Position numbers and translations under genes: made by a program. DNA of 64,000 nucleotides from an uncultured Photobacterium sp. (GTDB lineage: Bacteria; Pseudomonadota; Gammaproteobacteria; Enterobacterales; Vibrionaceae): NCBI RefSeq assembly GCF_947039875.1, contig NZ_CAMRAN010000001.1, forward strand, positions 62,001 to 126,000. Reading direction: 5' to 3'. Below, in pieces: positions 18,533 through 27,590 of the stretch (position 1 is the stretch's first letter; each line of letters opens with the position of its first letter). A model generated the notes under the pieces. That model had not been told where the DNA came from, searched no databases, and was given only the letters and a program-made list of their open reading frames with translations.

Positions 18533-19339
18533 ATGATGCATGAAAGCGTAATGTGGCTGTTTTTGATGTGTTTAATCTTAGGCTCCGTTGTCGGTTTATT
18601 AGCTGGATTATTGGGCATTGGCGGTGGTTTGCTGGTGGTACCAGCATTGGTATGGTTGTTACCGCAAATAGGTATTGAGCCAGCAATGTTAATGCATATT
18701 GCACTTGCAACTTCACTCGCAAGTATCGTAATGACATCAATGGCTTCTGCCCGCAATCACTTTAGATTGGGAAATGTTGATTTTTCAGTAGTTAAAGTGT
18801 TGGCGCCTGGCATTATTATTGGTGGCCTTGGCGGTAGTGTGGTGGCGGAATTAGTGCCAGCGCAATATTTGCCAAAAGTGTTTGCAGTGATCGTATTGCT
18901 GCTTGCTCTACAAATGATGTTATCGTTACGAGTTACCCATTCTCGACCACTTCCGAGTCCGCTGGCATCAGCGATTGGCGGCGGTGTAATTGGCTTATTA
19001 TCCAGTTTAGCGGGTATTGGTGGCGGGTCATTAACTGTGCCGTATTTAAGCTATTTTGGCATTGAAATGCGACGAGCTATTGGTTCGGCCTCTCTGGTTG
19101 GGTTCTTGATTGCCATTTCGGGCATGATTGGTTTTATCTTTGCTGGTGTCGGTAGTGCTAATTTACCGGCATATAGCCTTGGGTATGTGTATTTACCTGC
19201 ATTAGTAGGGATTGCCGCGACCTCAATGATGACCACGCGTTATGGTGCGGCATTGGTGACACGTTTACCAACAGCAACGCTTAAAAAGCTGTTTGCGATA
19301 CTGCTGCTTATTATCAGTATTAAAATGTTCTTGAGTTGA
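18533..19339 (+). CDS. TSUP-family membrane permease (TauE/SafE)
   Basis: This inner-membrane protein of about 268 residues has two related halves. Each has a glycine-rich signature: GLLAGLLGIGGGLLVVPAL near the start and GLLSSLAGIGGGSLTVPYL near residue 160. About eight hydrophobic segments are present. The family (PF01925) is thought to move sulfite, sulfonates or organic anions; the substrate here is unknown. Start choices are ATG 18533 or GTG 18521, neither with a strong ribosome site. It follows ptsP closely. In many relatives lgt comes next, but here thyA follows directly. Confidence 0.85.
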   Translation: MMHESVMWLFLMCLILGSVVGLLAGLLGIGGGLLVVPALVWLLPQIGIEPAMLMHIALATSLASIVMTSMASARNHFRLGNVDFSVVKVLAPGIIIGGLGGSVVAELVPAQYLPKVFAVIVLLLALQMMLSLRVTHSRPLPSPLASAIGGGVIGLLSSLAGIGGGSLTVPYLSYFGIEMRRAIGSASLVGFLIAISGMIGFIFAGVGSANLPAYSLGYVYLPALVGIAATSMMTTRYGAALVTRLPTATLKKLFAILLLIISIKMFLS

Positions 19340-19394
19340 TATCGACTAGATTTAAGTGGGCTATCTTCTGATAGAATTAAGAATAACGACTTTA

Positions 19395-19418
19395 GACGCC
19401 TCGCTTTTGCTGGGCGTC
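19395..19418 (+). terminator. Hairpin, possible weak terminator before thyA
   Basis: GACGCCTCGC, loop TTTT, GCTGGGCGTC: a ten-pair stem with one mismatch. Only a weak T-rich tail (ATTAATTT) follows, so it could be a terminator or a thyA leader hairpin. Confidence 0.4.
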
Positions 19419-19440
19419 ATTAATTTAACGGGTAGGACAA

Positions 19441-20292
19441 ATGAAACAGTACTTGGCGTTGTGTCAGCGGATCGTTGATGACGGTGTGTGGATTGAAAAT
19501 GAACGAACTGGCAAACGTTGCCTGACAGTGATTAATGCTGATTTAACCTATGATGTTGCTAATAATCAGTTTCCGCTAATTACTACCCGTAAAAGCTTTT
19601 GGAAAGCCGCGATTGCGGAATTGTTAGGTTATCTACGTGGTTACGACAATGCTGCTCAGTTTCGTGCTATAGGTTGTAATACGTGGAATGCCAATGCCAA
19701 TGATAACCAAGCATGGCTCGATAATCCGCACCGTAAAGGCGCTGATGATATGGGGCGCGTTTATGGCGTTCAAGGTCGTCGCTGGCAAAAAGCCGATGGT
19801 ACCGTCATTGATCAATTAAAAAAGATTGTTGATGATTTAACCAAGGGCATTGATGATCGTGGTGAAATTCTGACGTTTTATAATCCAGGTGAGTTTGATA
19901 TGGGTTGTTTACGTCCATGTATGCATACCCACACGTTTTCATTGTTAGGGGATATGTTGTATCTCACCAGTGCTCAACGTTCTTGCGATGTGCCGTTAGG
20001 GCTTAATTTTAACCAAGTTCAAGTATTTACGTTACTGGCGTTAATGGCGCAAATTACGGGTAAAAAACCAGGTCAGGCTTACCATAAAATCATTAATGCT
20101 CATATTTATGAAGATCAATTACCATTAATGCGCGATGAGCAACTAACCCGTACACCATTTGCATCACCACAATTGATCATTAACCCTAAGATCACTTCGT
20201 TAGAAGATTTAGAAACATGGGTAACCTTAGATGATTTTGAGGTGGTGGGTTATGAGCATCATGCGCCAATTCAATACCCATTTTCAGTATAA
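19441..20292 (+). CDS. thyA: Thymidylate synthase
   Basis: The 283-residue ThyA has the nucleophile C160 in [10 protein letters not shown], the [12 protein letters not shown] substrate segment and the [10 protein letters not shown] region. It converts dUMP to dTMP with methylene-tetrahydrofolate. The protein is about 20 residues longer than E. coli ThyA (264), and the area after the nucleophile differs from it. That matches the longer form known from Vibrio. It is preceded by TAGGAC and followed by a strong terminator. Confidence 0.95.
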   Translation: MKQYLALCQRIVDDGVWIENERTGKRCLTVINADLTYDVANNQFPLITTRKSFWKAAIAELLGYLRGYDNAAQFRAIGCNTWNANANDNQAWLDNPHRKGADDMGRVYGVQGRRWQKADGTVIDQLKKIVDDLTKGIDDRGEILTFYNPGEFDMGCLRPCMHTHTFSLLGDMLYLTSAQRSCDVPLGLNFNQVQVFTLLALMAQITGKKPGQAYHKIINAHIYEDQLPLMRDEQLTRTPFASPQLIINPKITSLEDLETWVTLDDFEVVGYEHHAPIQYPFSV

Positions 20293-20348
20293 CAATACGA
20301 TTATCTAGCTCGATGACCATAATTTATTGATGGTAAATTAGAGATAAC

Positions 20349-20384
20349 AAAAAGCCCCGCACAATTACTTGTGCGGGGCTTTTA
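20349..20384. terminator. Bidirectional terminator thyA/nptA
   Basis: AAAAAGCCCCGCACAA, loop TTAC, TTGTGCGGGGCTTTT; very GC-rich stem between the convergent thyA (+) and nptA (-). Confidence 0.93.
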
Positions 20385-20413
20385 TTTAACTGTTGTTATG
20401 TTTAGCGTTGCGA

Positions 20414-21556
20414 TTACGCTGTAAACGCTAGGATTGAACCTGGAATAGCAATGAACACTAGGCCAAGGTAACCCGCAACAGCGGCTTTATTCTTCGTTGC
20501 TAAATCGCTAAGGAAGAACGCGCACTTAAGTGGAATTTCACGTAAGAACGGTACGCCGTAAATCAATACTGTCGCTAACACGTTAAAGCATAAGTGCACC
20601 AGTGCAATCTGTAGTGCAAACACTGAATGTTCGCCTGATACTGCCGTTGCTGCTAGTAGAGCTGTGATACACGTACCGATATTTGCACCAAGGGTAAACG
20701 GGTAAACTTCACGTACTGTTAATACACCTGTACCAACAAGAGGTACCATCAAACTTGTTGTTGTTGATGATGACTGCACAAGTACGGTTACCGCAGTGCC
20801 AGAAGCAATACCATGTAATGGACCACGACCGATTGCGCTCTTTAGAATATCACGTGCACGACCTACCATTAGGCCTCGCATTAGGCGCCCCATTAATGTG
20901 ATAGAAACAAAAATTAACGCAATACCTAGAACGATCAGACCAAAACCACCGTTATGACCAAATACTTCTAGTGGGCCTTTTACTAAATCAACGGCTGGTT
21001 GCGTTAACGGCTTCATGAAATCCATGCCGTTCATGCTCATGTCACCCGCTTTTAAGAACGGTGACACTAACCAACCTGATAATTTATCAAGAATACCAAA
21101 CATCATTTCCAATGGTAGGAAAATGGCTACTGCTAATAAGTTAAAGAAGTCGTGTACCGTCGCACTTGCAAATGCGCGGCGGAATTCTTCTTTACAACGA
21201 GCGTGACCTAAACTAACTAATGTATTGGTTAATGTGGTGCCAATGTTAGCACCCATAACCATTGGAATTGCGGTTTCGACAGGTAAACCACCCGCTACAA
21301 GACCAACGATAATTGAGGTTACTGTACTCGATGATTGAATAAGTGCGGTAGCAATCAGACCAATCATTAAGCCAGCAACAGGATGAGAGGCAAACTCAAA
21401 TAATGTTTTTGCTTGTTCACCTACAGACCATTTAAAGCCGCCGCTGACCATAGATACAGCAACGAGTAACAAATATAGCATGAACGCTAGGTTGGCCCAG
21501 CGGACCCAACGCATAGAGCTGAACTTAGATGCAGCAGTAGTGGCTTGGGTAGTCAT
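20414..21556 (-). CDS. nptA: Na+/phosphate cotransporter NptA (SLC34-like)
   Basis: This inner-membrane protein of about 380 residues is built from two inverted Na_Pi_cotrans repeats (PF02690). Each carries the QSSS signature: ALIQSSSTVTSIIVG near 73 and VLVQSSSTTTSLMVP near 260. It resembles V. cholerae NptA, which takes up phosphate with Na+. I prefer the ATG at 21556, eight bases after GGAG; an ATG two codons upstream sits too close to that site. It may help the cell use sodium-driven uptake, in keeping with neighbouring nhaA. Confidence 0.9.
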   Translation of the reverse strand: MTTQATTAASKFSSMRWVRWANLAFMLYLLLVAVSMVSGGFKWSVGEQAKTLFEFASHPVAGLMIGLIATALIQSSSTVTSIIVGLVAGGLPVETAIPMVMGANIGTTLTNTLVSLGHARCKEEFRRAFASATVHDFFNLLAVAIFLPLEMMFGILDKLSGWLVSPFLKAGDMSMNGMDFMKPLTQPAVDLVKGPLEVFGHNGGFGLIVLGIALIFVSITLMGRLMRGLMVGRARDILKSAIGRGPLHGIASGTAVTVLVQSSSTTTSLMVPLVGTGVLTVREVYPFTLGANIGTCITALLAATAVSGEHSVFALQIALVHLCFNVLATVLIYGVPFLREIPLKCAFFLSDLATKNKAAVAGYLGLVFIAIPGSILAFTA

Positions 21557-21885
21557 AATCATTTCTCCATGACAGGAATATGTCGTTTTGGTGTCATTTT
21601 GTTGAAATCTGCGTGAATAGTAGTTTGGTTATATTTCAGAAATATTACACTGAGTGTCATAAATGGATATTTGTTTGGGGGATGTCAGAGATGTGAGAGG
21701 GCAACCGATTAAATTATACAATGTCAGGTTGCATTAATACGCCCTAGTCGATTGTTTATAATTGTTTTTTAATAGTTTTCGATATTTTTATTTTTTAGCG
21801 TTAAAAATTATAAAAACATACTTATTAAAAGTAAAATTTTGCGATTTATTTTGTTTTTAGTATAAATTTAATCAATGACGACAAC

Positions 21886-21915
21886 TTGACAGTGCGGATA
21901 TAGTAGCGCTATAAC
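21886..21915 (+). promoter_or_regulatory. Candidate sigma-70 promoter of nhaA
   Basis: TTGACA at 21886-21891, an 18-base spacer, then TATAAC at 21910-21915. It is the best promoter match in the gap and would give a long 5' leader. Confidence 0.55.
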
Positions 21916-22007
21916 TACAACCTTTCGGTTTTATCGAGTATTTATATCTATACAAACGATTTTTCAGTTGGTAAGACTGACGTTTACACTAAATTTAATT
22001 GAGATGA

Positions 22008-22045
22008 CCAAGTATTTAGCTAACCTATAAGTTAGGGGTACTTGG
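22008..22045 (+). promoter_or_regulatory. Stem-loop in nhaA leader
   Basis: Outer stem CCAAGTA/TACTTGG, an internal loop, inner stem CTAAC/GTTAG with a six-base loop. It ends about 25 bases before the AAAGGAG ribosome site and has no T-run, so it is not a terminator. Confidence 0.5.
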
Positions 22046-22081
22046 ATCGCGTGAGAAATATAGTTAAAGGAGTAACGGTTA

Positions 22082-23239
22082 ATGACCGATGCTATTCGTA
22101 AGTTTCTTAAATTAGAATCAGCTGGCGGTATTATTCTTATTATCGCGGCGTTAATTGCAATGGTTATTGCTAACTCTCCGTTGGCATCGTTATACACCGA
22201 TACGCTACACAGCTATATTGCCGGATTATCAGTAGCGCATTGGATCAATGATGGCTTAATGGCGATTTTCTTTTTCTTAATTGGATTAGAAGTTAAGCGA
22301 GAGCTTATTGAAGGTGCACTTAATACTAAAGAAAAAGCTATTTTCCCTGCGATTGCTGCAGTGGGTGGCATGATTGCTCCGGCGTTAATTTATACGGCAT
22401 TTAATTATGGCGACCCAATGGCGGTTAAAGGCTGGGCGATTCCAGCAGCAACCGATATTGCTTTTGCACTGGGTGTGATGGCATTGCTAGGTAATCGAGT
22501 ACCAGTAAGCCTAAAAGTGTTCTTATTAGCGTTAGCTATCATTGATGACTTAGGTGTGATCGTTATTATCGCTTTATTCTATAGCTCTGATTTATCAACC
22601 ATTGCGCTCACCGTGGCCTTTGCTGCAACAGCGACACTGGTTATTATGAACTTAAAGAATATCACCAGCATTCCACTGTACTTAATTGTCGGTGCTATTT
22701 TATGGTTCAGCGTGCTGCAATCGGGTGTTCACGCTACATTAGCGGGTGTTGTGTTAGGTTTTGCAGTGCCATTAGCGGGCAAAGATGGACGAGCAGATAC
22801 CCATTCACCACTGAAAACGATTGAACATGCCTTACACCCTTATGTTGCTTTCTTAATCTTGCCATTATTTGCATTTGCTAATGCGGGAATTTCATTAACA
22901 GGTGTATCACTAGCAAGCCTATCGTCAATGTTACCTGTTGGTATTGCGGCGGGATTATTTATTGGTAAACCTGTCGGCATATTTACTGCGTGTGTTATTG
23001 CGGTGAAAACCGGATTAGCTAAATTACCGGATGGGATTAACTTTAAGCATATTTTTGCAGTGTCAATATTGTGTGGTATTGGTTTTACCATGTCGATCTT
23101 TATTTCATCATTGGCATTTGTTGGTGCTGACGAGAGTTTTGCAACTTATTCTCGACTTGGAATCTTATTAGGTTCAACAGTTGCTGCTGTCGTTGGTTAC
23201 ATAATGTTGAGTAAAACACTACCTAAATCAGAGGTGTAA
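22082..23239 (+). CDS. nhaA: Na+/H+ antiporter NhaA
   Basis: The 385-residue antiporter (E. coli 388) has twelve membrane segments. The ion-binding pair D155-D156 lies in [10 protein letters not shown], and D125 in [10 protein letters not shown] matches E. coli D163/D164 and D133. It exports Na+ or Li+ in exchange for protons. AAAGGAG sits before ATG 22082. The small gene at 23241 starts one base after its stop, and nhaR follows, so regulation by Na+ through NhaR is likely. Confidence 0.97.
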   Translation: MTDAIRKFLKLESAGGIILIIAALIAMVIANSPLASLYTDTLHSYIAGLSVAHWINDGLMAIFFFLIGLEVKRELIEGALNTKEKAIFPAIAAVGGMIAPALIYTAFNYGDPMAVKGWAIPAATDIAFALGVMALLGNRVPVSLKVFLLALAIIDDLGVIVIIALFYSSDLSTIALTVAFAATATLVIMNLKNITSIPLYLIVGAILWFSVLQSGVHATLAGVVLGFAVPLAGKDGRADTHSPLKTIEHALHPYVAFLILPLFAFANAGISLTGVSLASLSSMLPVGIAAGLFIGKPVGIFTACVIAVKTGLAKLPDGINFKHIFAVSILCGIGFTMSIFISSLAFVGADESFATYSRLGILLGSTVAAVVGYIMLSKTLPKSEV

Positions 23240-23240
23240 T

Positions 23241-23483
23241 ATGAAAACGTTGCTAGTTATTATTACGTGTTTATTTTCACTACCCAGTGTTGCTGAGAAT
23301 TATCAGCAGTGTATTAATGGCGATCGCTCTGAGTTATGTCAAGCGTACTTACAGGGGATCAACGACGCTAAAGCGACAGTCGTTAAAACAACGATAGTTG
23401 ATAATGGAACTACATTTCGCCACCGAGCATTAGAACAGCGTGGTGGCGAGCGAGTACGTAATTTAGAACGACAGCAACGTTAA
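23241..23483 (+). CDS. Small secreted protein, uncharacterised, coupled to nhaA
   Basis: This 80-residue protein has a clear Sec signal peptide (MKTLLVIITCLFSLPSVA, cut before ENYQQC) and a mature part of about 62 residues. The mature part has two cysteines spaced C-x9-C in a segment ending LCQAYLQGINDA, then a charged arginine/glutamate-rich tail. The start overlaps the end of nhaA: GAGGTG lies within the last codons and the ATG comes one base after the stop, which implies translational coupling. The Cys/AYLxG pattern recalls the Rap1a/Tai fold, but that is only a resemblance. Function unknown. Confidence 0.75.
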   Translation: MKTLLVIITCLFSLPSVAENYQQCINGDRSELCQAYLQGINDAKATVVKTTIVDNGTTFRHRALEQRGGERVRNLERQQR

Positions 23484-23601
23484 TTACGATTTAAATACGA
23501 TCTTGGTTTGATTTTATTGTAATTTATGCCGTCAAAGATTGAACAGCCCAGAGGCACAGCGTAAGCTTTGTCGCTGGTTTTTTTTATTTAAAATAGCGGC
23601 A

Positions 23602-24486
23602 ATGTCTCACTTAAATTATAACCATCTTTATTATTTTTGGATGGTCTGCAAGCAAGGTTCAGTAACGAAAGCTGCTGATGCATTATTTCTAACCCCACAG
23701 ACGGTGACAGGTCAGATTCGATCATTAGAAGATCGCCTCAAAGGTAAGTTAACTAAACGCGTTGGACGTAATATTGAACCAACAGAACTTGGTCAATTAG
23801 TGTTTAAATATGCTGATAAGATGTTTGATTTAAGCTATCAAATGCTCGATCGTATTAATTACACTCAACGTGATAACCAATTATTTGAAGTGGGCGTAGC
23901 TGATGCGTTGTCAAAACGGTTAGTGAGTCAAGTGTTGCTCGAAGGCATTCCTAACGATCAGCGAATTCAATTAAGTTGCTTTGAATCGACCCATGAAATG
24001 TTGTTAGAGCAGTTGTCACAACATAAATTAGATATGATTTTATCGGATTGTCCAGTGAGTTCGACCCAAAACCCAGGTTTATACAGTAAAAAATTGGGTG
24101 AATCAGCGATGAGTTTTTTTTGTACCGACGATTTATCTGATGCAGATTTTCCGGCGTGTATTGAAGATTATAAGTTGTTGGTACCTAGTCGACGTTCTGC
24201 AATGGGACGTAAATTGCATCAATGGTTTGATCAGCAAGGTATTACGCCAAATATATTGGGTGAGTTTGATGATGCAGCGTTAATGAAGGCGTTTGCTTGT
24301 TATTATAAGTCGATGTTTATTGCGCCATCTATTTATGCCGACGAACTAACTAGCAATAGTCGCCTTTATGAAGTAAAGCGAGTGACAGATATTTGTGATG
24401 AGTATTTTGTTATTTTTGCTGAGCGAATGATCATGCACCCAGCAGTAAAACGCATTTGTGCCGCTGATTTTAGTACATTATTTTAA
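23602..24486 (+). CDS. nhaR: LysR-type regulator NhaR
   Basis: This 294-residue LysR regulator has an N-terminal HTH in [20 protein letters not shown] with [12 protein letters not shown], close to E. coli NhaR. The segments [19 protein letters not shown] and [19 protein letters not shown] are nearly identical to that protein. NhaR activates nhaA in response to Na+. The start at ATG 23602 gives the family N-terminus; the longer frame from 23539 adds 21 unrelated residues. It ends near an inverted repeat shared with the convergent DUF502 gene. Confidence 0.96.
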   Translation: MSHLNYNHLYYFWMVCKQGSVTKAADALFLTPQTVTGQIRSLEDRLKGKLTKRVGRNIEPTELGQLVFKYADKMFDLSYQMLDRINYTQRDNQLFEVGVADALSKRLVSQVLLEGIPNDQRIQLSCFESTHEMLLEQLSQHKLDMILSDCPVSSTQNPGLYSKKLGESAMSFFCTDDLSDADFPACIEDYKLLVPSRRSAMGRKLHQWFDQQGITPNILGEFDDAALMKAFACYYKSMFIAPSIYADELTSNSRLYEVKRVTDICDEYFVIFAERMIMHPAVKRICAADFSTLF

Positions 24487-24500
24487 TGTATTGATGATCT

Positions 24501-24550
24501 ATTAACGCCTTATACATTTCAATTAGAAACAATAATAGTAAGGCGTTAAT
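24501..24550. terminator. Inverted repeat between nhaR and the DUF502 gene
   Basis: Perfect 12-bp arms ATTAACGCCTTA (24501-24512) and TAAGGCGTTAAT (24539-24550) around a 26-base AT-rich loop. There is no T-run, so it is a weak or rho-assisted terminator at best, or a processing/binding site. Confidence 0.4.
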
Positions 24551-24558
24551 CGTTGTCA

Positions 24559-25224
24559 CTATAACGGTGCTTTTGTCGTGGCTGCGTCGGTAGTAGTTTT
24601 TTCTTCTTTTTCTTCTTTTTCTTCTTTTTCTTCTTTTTCTTCTTTATCTTTGGCTGAAATTGAAATGCCGGCCGTTAAGTTATAACGCATTGCATCTTCA
24701 AACGACCAATCAACGAGCGTTAAGTCTTCACGCTTCACCAGCGTTGTAATCCCCGCAATTTGATAGCTAAGTGGAAACAATACCGGTACCCAATTTCCAT
24801 CTGGTAATGCGCTTGTAAGCGGTTCTGGCGTGTCGTTAGACATAATGAACCCTACCACGTAGGTATTATTAGCTTGATGCACTAGCACGGTTTGCTGGCT
24901 CTTATTTTTATTGTCGCTGCTCATCAGTGAGGCAATATCATTAATACTGCTATAAACCGTTTTAAAAAATGGGAATCGCATCAATTGGCGAATCACAAAA
25001 TCATAGAGCCATGCAATAGGGCTGACAGAAAAAAGTAATCCAGCAACGAACAATAAGATCAGAATGAGTAAAAAACCCGCACCTTTGAAGAGTTCAGTAA
25101 TGTGAACTAGGCCAAATAAAAAATTGCCTACTTCATCTAATGACTCAAAAAGTGACCAGAATAACCAAATACTTAATACTAGCGGCAGGACGTTGAACAA
25201 GCCGCGTAATAGCGTTTTTTTCAT
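24559..25224 (-). CDS. DUF502 inner-membrane protein with KEE-repeat tail
   Basis: The 221-residue protein has two membrane helices (about 8-26 and 49-69) and a domain containing the DUF502 features PIAWLYDFVIRQLMRFPFFKT and VLFPLSYQIAG. The function of the family is unknown. The C-terminus after SAKD is a low-complexity KEE repeat (five exact 9-bp units at 24601-24645) followed by TTTDAATTKAPL. The repeat is in frame, so changes in copy number would only lengthen or shorten the tail. It lies upstream of rpsT's terminator on the same strand. Confidence 0.85.
   Translation of the reverse strand: MKKTLLRGLFNVLPLVLSIWLFWSLFESLDEVGNFLFGLVHITELFKGAGFLLILILLFVAGLLFSVSPIAWLYDFVIRQLMRFPFFKTVYSSINDIASLMSSDNKNKSQQTVLVHQANNTYVVGFIMSNDTPEPLTSALPDGNWVPVLFPLSYQIAGITTLVKREDLTLVDWSFEDAMRYNLTAGISISAKDKEEKEEKEEKEEKEEKTTTDAATTKAPL
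24601..24645. repeat. Coding microsatellite, 9 bp x 5
   Basis: Five perfect copies of TTCTTCTTT (plus strand) encode (KEE)n near the C-terminus of the minus-strand DUF502 gene. Confidence 0.95.
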
Positions 25225-25320
25225 TTTATGCTCGAAGATGTGAAATAAATTCAGCTATAAAATTAACAATATTTTGTCTCTAAATGCTAGTTTTATAGGC
25301 AATGGTTAATAAATAGACAT

Positions 25321-25350
25321 AAAAAAACCGACCCTAAGGTCGGTTTTTTT
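25321..25350 (-). terminator. Terminator of rpsT
   Basis: AAAAAAACCGACC, loop CTAA, GGTCGGTTTTTTT; perfect stem just after the rpsT stop on the minus strand. Confidence 0.92.
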
Positions 25351-25373
25351 TAATCTAAACTCATTAATTAAAA

Positions 25374-25634
25374 TTAAAGAGCTTTGATTTTCGCTGTTAG
25401 ACGAGCTTTGTGACGTGCAGCTTTGTTCTTATGAATCAGGCCTTTAGTAGCCATGCGATCCATAACAGGTTGCATTTCAGCGAAAGCTTGTGTTGCAGCT
25501 TCTTTATTACCAGCTTCAATAGCGATAATTACTTTCTTGAAGAAAGTGCGCATCATAGAACGACGGCTAGCGTTATGCTGACGACGTTTTTCTGAAGTTA
25601 GTGCACGTTTCTTAGCAGATTTGATATTTGCCAA
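25374..25634 (-). CDS. rpsT: 30S ribosomal protein S20
   Basis: The 86-residue S20 is rich in lysine and arginine and begins [17 protein letters not shown]. The start is TTG at 25634, eight bases after GGGAG. E. coli rpsT also uses UUG, and this weak start is part of its autoregulation. The longer ATG frame from 25733 would add 33 unrelated residues. S20 binds 16S rRNA early in 30S assembly. The gene is divergent from murJ. Confidence 0.97.
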   Translation of the reverse strand: MANIKSAKKRALTSEKRRQHNASRRSMMRTFFKKVIIAIEAGNKEAATQAFAEMQPVMDRMATKGLIHKNKAARHKARLTAKIKAL

Positions 25635-25841
25635 GGGTGTAACTCCCAAATCTTGGTATGGTGACAATTTAAGGCCGAGGACTATGCCCTTAATCTTAAT
25701 CATTGTCAAATGATTCGTGCAAATAACCGCCATACCAATCTAGTTGGCACTTGCGGATTAACACGGTTAATATGGCGACAGATTTTACCAGTATTTCGAT
25801 TCAGAAGTCACCTTTCTGAACATCTTTTATGAGGTTTTTTT

Positions 25842-27404
25842 GTGAGTAAGCGTCTTTTACGCTCTGGAATGATAGTTAGCGCCATGACTTTAGTGTCTCG
25901 CGTGCTCGGTTTAGTCCGAGATGTGGTGGTGGCTAACCTCATGGGAGCAGGGGCTGCGGCCGATGTTTTTTTCTTTGCCAACAAAATTCCTAACTTTTTA
26001 CGGCGCCTTTTTGCTGAAGGGGCTTTTTCGCAAGCTTTTGTGCCAGTTTTAACTGAGTATCATGCTGCGGGTGATGTAGATCGGACCCGATTATTGATTG
26101 CACGTGCTGCGGGTACGTTAGGGGGCATTGTTACCATCGTGACATTATTGGGTGTTTTAGGCTCAGGTGTTGTGACTGCATTATTTGGTTTTGGTTGGTT
26201 TTGGGATTGGATGCACGGTACGTCTCCCGGAGCTGAAAAGTTTGAGTTAGCCAGTTTGTTACTTAAAATCACTTTTCCTTATTTGTGGTTTGTGACTTTT
26301 GTAGCGTTATCTGGCGCCATTTTAAATACTCTGGGTAAGTTTGCGATTTCATCGTTTACACCGGTGTTTCTCAATGTCGCAATTATTGGTTGTGCTGTAT
26401 TTGTGGCACCTCACTTAGCCAAACCTGAAATTGGTTTAGCGCTGGGTGTTTTTCTTGGTGGTTTAGTACAATTTTGTTTTCAATTGCCATTTTTATATCG
26501 AGAAGGGTATTTAGTTCGACCACAATGGGGCTGGAATGACCCTGGCGTGACGAAAATACGTAAATTAATGCTACCGGCACTGTTTGGTGTTTCGGTTACG
26601 CAAATCAATTTATTGCTCGATACGTTAATTGCCAGTTTTCTAATGACCGGTTCAATCAGTTGGTTATATTACTCTGATCGTTTATTAGAATTCCCGTTAG
26701 GTTTATTTGGTATTGCGATTGCCACCGTGATCTTACCAGCGTTATCACGTAAACATGTTGATAAATCACCTCAACAATTTGCAGATACTATGGATTGGGG
26801 AGTGCGAATGGTGTTGATCTTGGGTATCCCTGCGATGCTTGGCATGATCACTTTAGCCAAACCGATGCTGATGGTGATGTTTATGCGTGGTGAATTTGAT
26901 CTGTATGATGTTAACCAAACTGCTATGTCGCTATGGGTGGTATCAGCAGGTTTGCTGAACTACATGTTGATTAAAGTTTTCGCCCCAGGCTATTACGCTC
27001 GTCAAGATACCAAAACGCCAGTAAAAATTGGTATTATTGCCATGGTTAGCAATATGGTTTTTAACGGTATCTTTGCACCGTTTTATGGCTATGTCGGCCT
27101 TTCCATTGCGAGTGTATTATCAGCATTACTAAATGCAGGGTTGTTATACCGAGGTTTACATAAAGAAAATATTTACCGAGTGAGCCGCCAGACGTTATTT
27201 TTTGTACTGCGATTAGTGATTGCCGGTGTGGTAATGGTTAGTGGATTATTATGGTTTAGCCCTACGACTGATCAATGGTTAGCTTTTCATTTGTTTGAAC
27301 GTATCACGTGGTTATTTGGTTTAATTTTGGGCGGTAGTGGTATTTACCTGTTATGTGCCATTATTTTAGGTGTTCGCCCGCGTCATCTGCGTGCAGATAG
27401 CTGA
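25842..27404 (+). CDS. murJ: Lipid II flippase MurJ
   Basis: This 520-residue MOP-superfamily protein has about 14 membrane helices. The N-terminus SKRLLRSGMIVSAMTLVSRV and the segments RDVVVANLMGAGAAADVFF and FANKIPNFLRRLFAEGAFSQ are the MurJ signature. It flips lipid II across the inner membrane for peptidoglycan synthesis. The start is GTG 25842 with GAGG seven bases upstream. It is divergent from rpsT. Confidence 0.96.
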   Translation: MSKRLLRSGMIVSAMTLVSRVLGLVRDVVVANLMGAGAAADVFFFANKIPNFLRRLFAEGAFSQAFVPVLTEYHAAGDVDRTRLLIARAAGTLGGIVTIVTLLGVLGSGVVTALFGFGWFWDWMHGTSPGAEKFELASLLLKITFPYLWFVTFVALSGAILNTLGKFAISSFTPVFLNVAIIGCAVFVAPHLAKPEIGLALGVFLGGLVQFCFQLPFLYREGYLVRPQWGWNDPGVTKIRKLMLPALFGVSVTQINLLLDTLIASFLMTGSISWLYYSDRLLEFPLGLFGIAIATVILPALSRKHVDKSPQQFADTMDWGVRMVLILGIPAMLGMITLAKPMLMVMFMRGEFDLYDVNQTAMSLWVVSAGLLNYMLIKVFAPGYYARQDTKTPVKIGIIAMVSNMVFNGIFAPFYGYVGLSIASVLSALLNAGLLYRGLHKENIYRVSRQTLFFVLRLVIAGVVMVSGLLWFSPTTDQWLAFHLFERITWLFGLILGGSGIYLLCAIILGVRPRHLRADS

Positions 27405-27590
27405 TTGAAACCGCCGAGTAGTATATAATTCACCAACTTTATGCCAAAAAGTGGTTTTTAACCGTAATGGTGGTGGATTAGTTACCGCTGTTATTAATTT
27501 TTTTGGCTGTTATTGGTCATCATATAAACAAGTGTTCTGATTGTAGGATGAGCAAATAGCCTTATGAGTACTGACATAGTTAAATTACCT

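Larger units (their letters stand above)
21557..22081. other. Gene-free divergent region nptA/nhaA
   Basis: About 525 AT-rich bases hold the divergent control regions. On the nhaA side there is a good sigma-70 promoter (21886-21915), a leader of roughly 160 bases, and a stem-loop at 22008-22045. No open frame of note. Confidence 0.55.
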
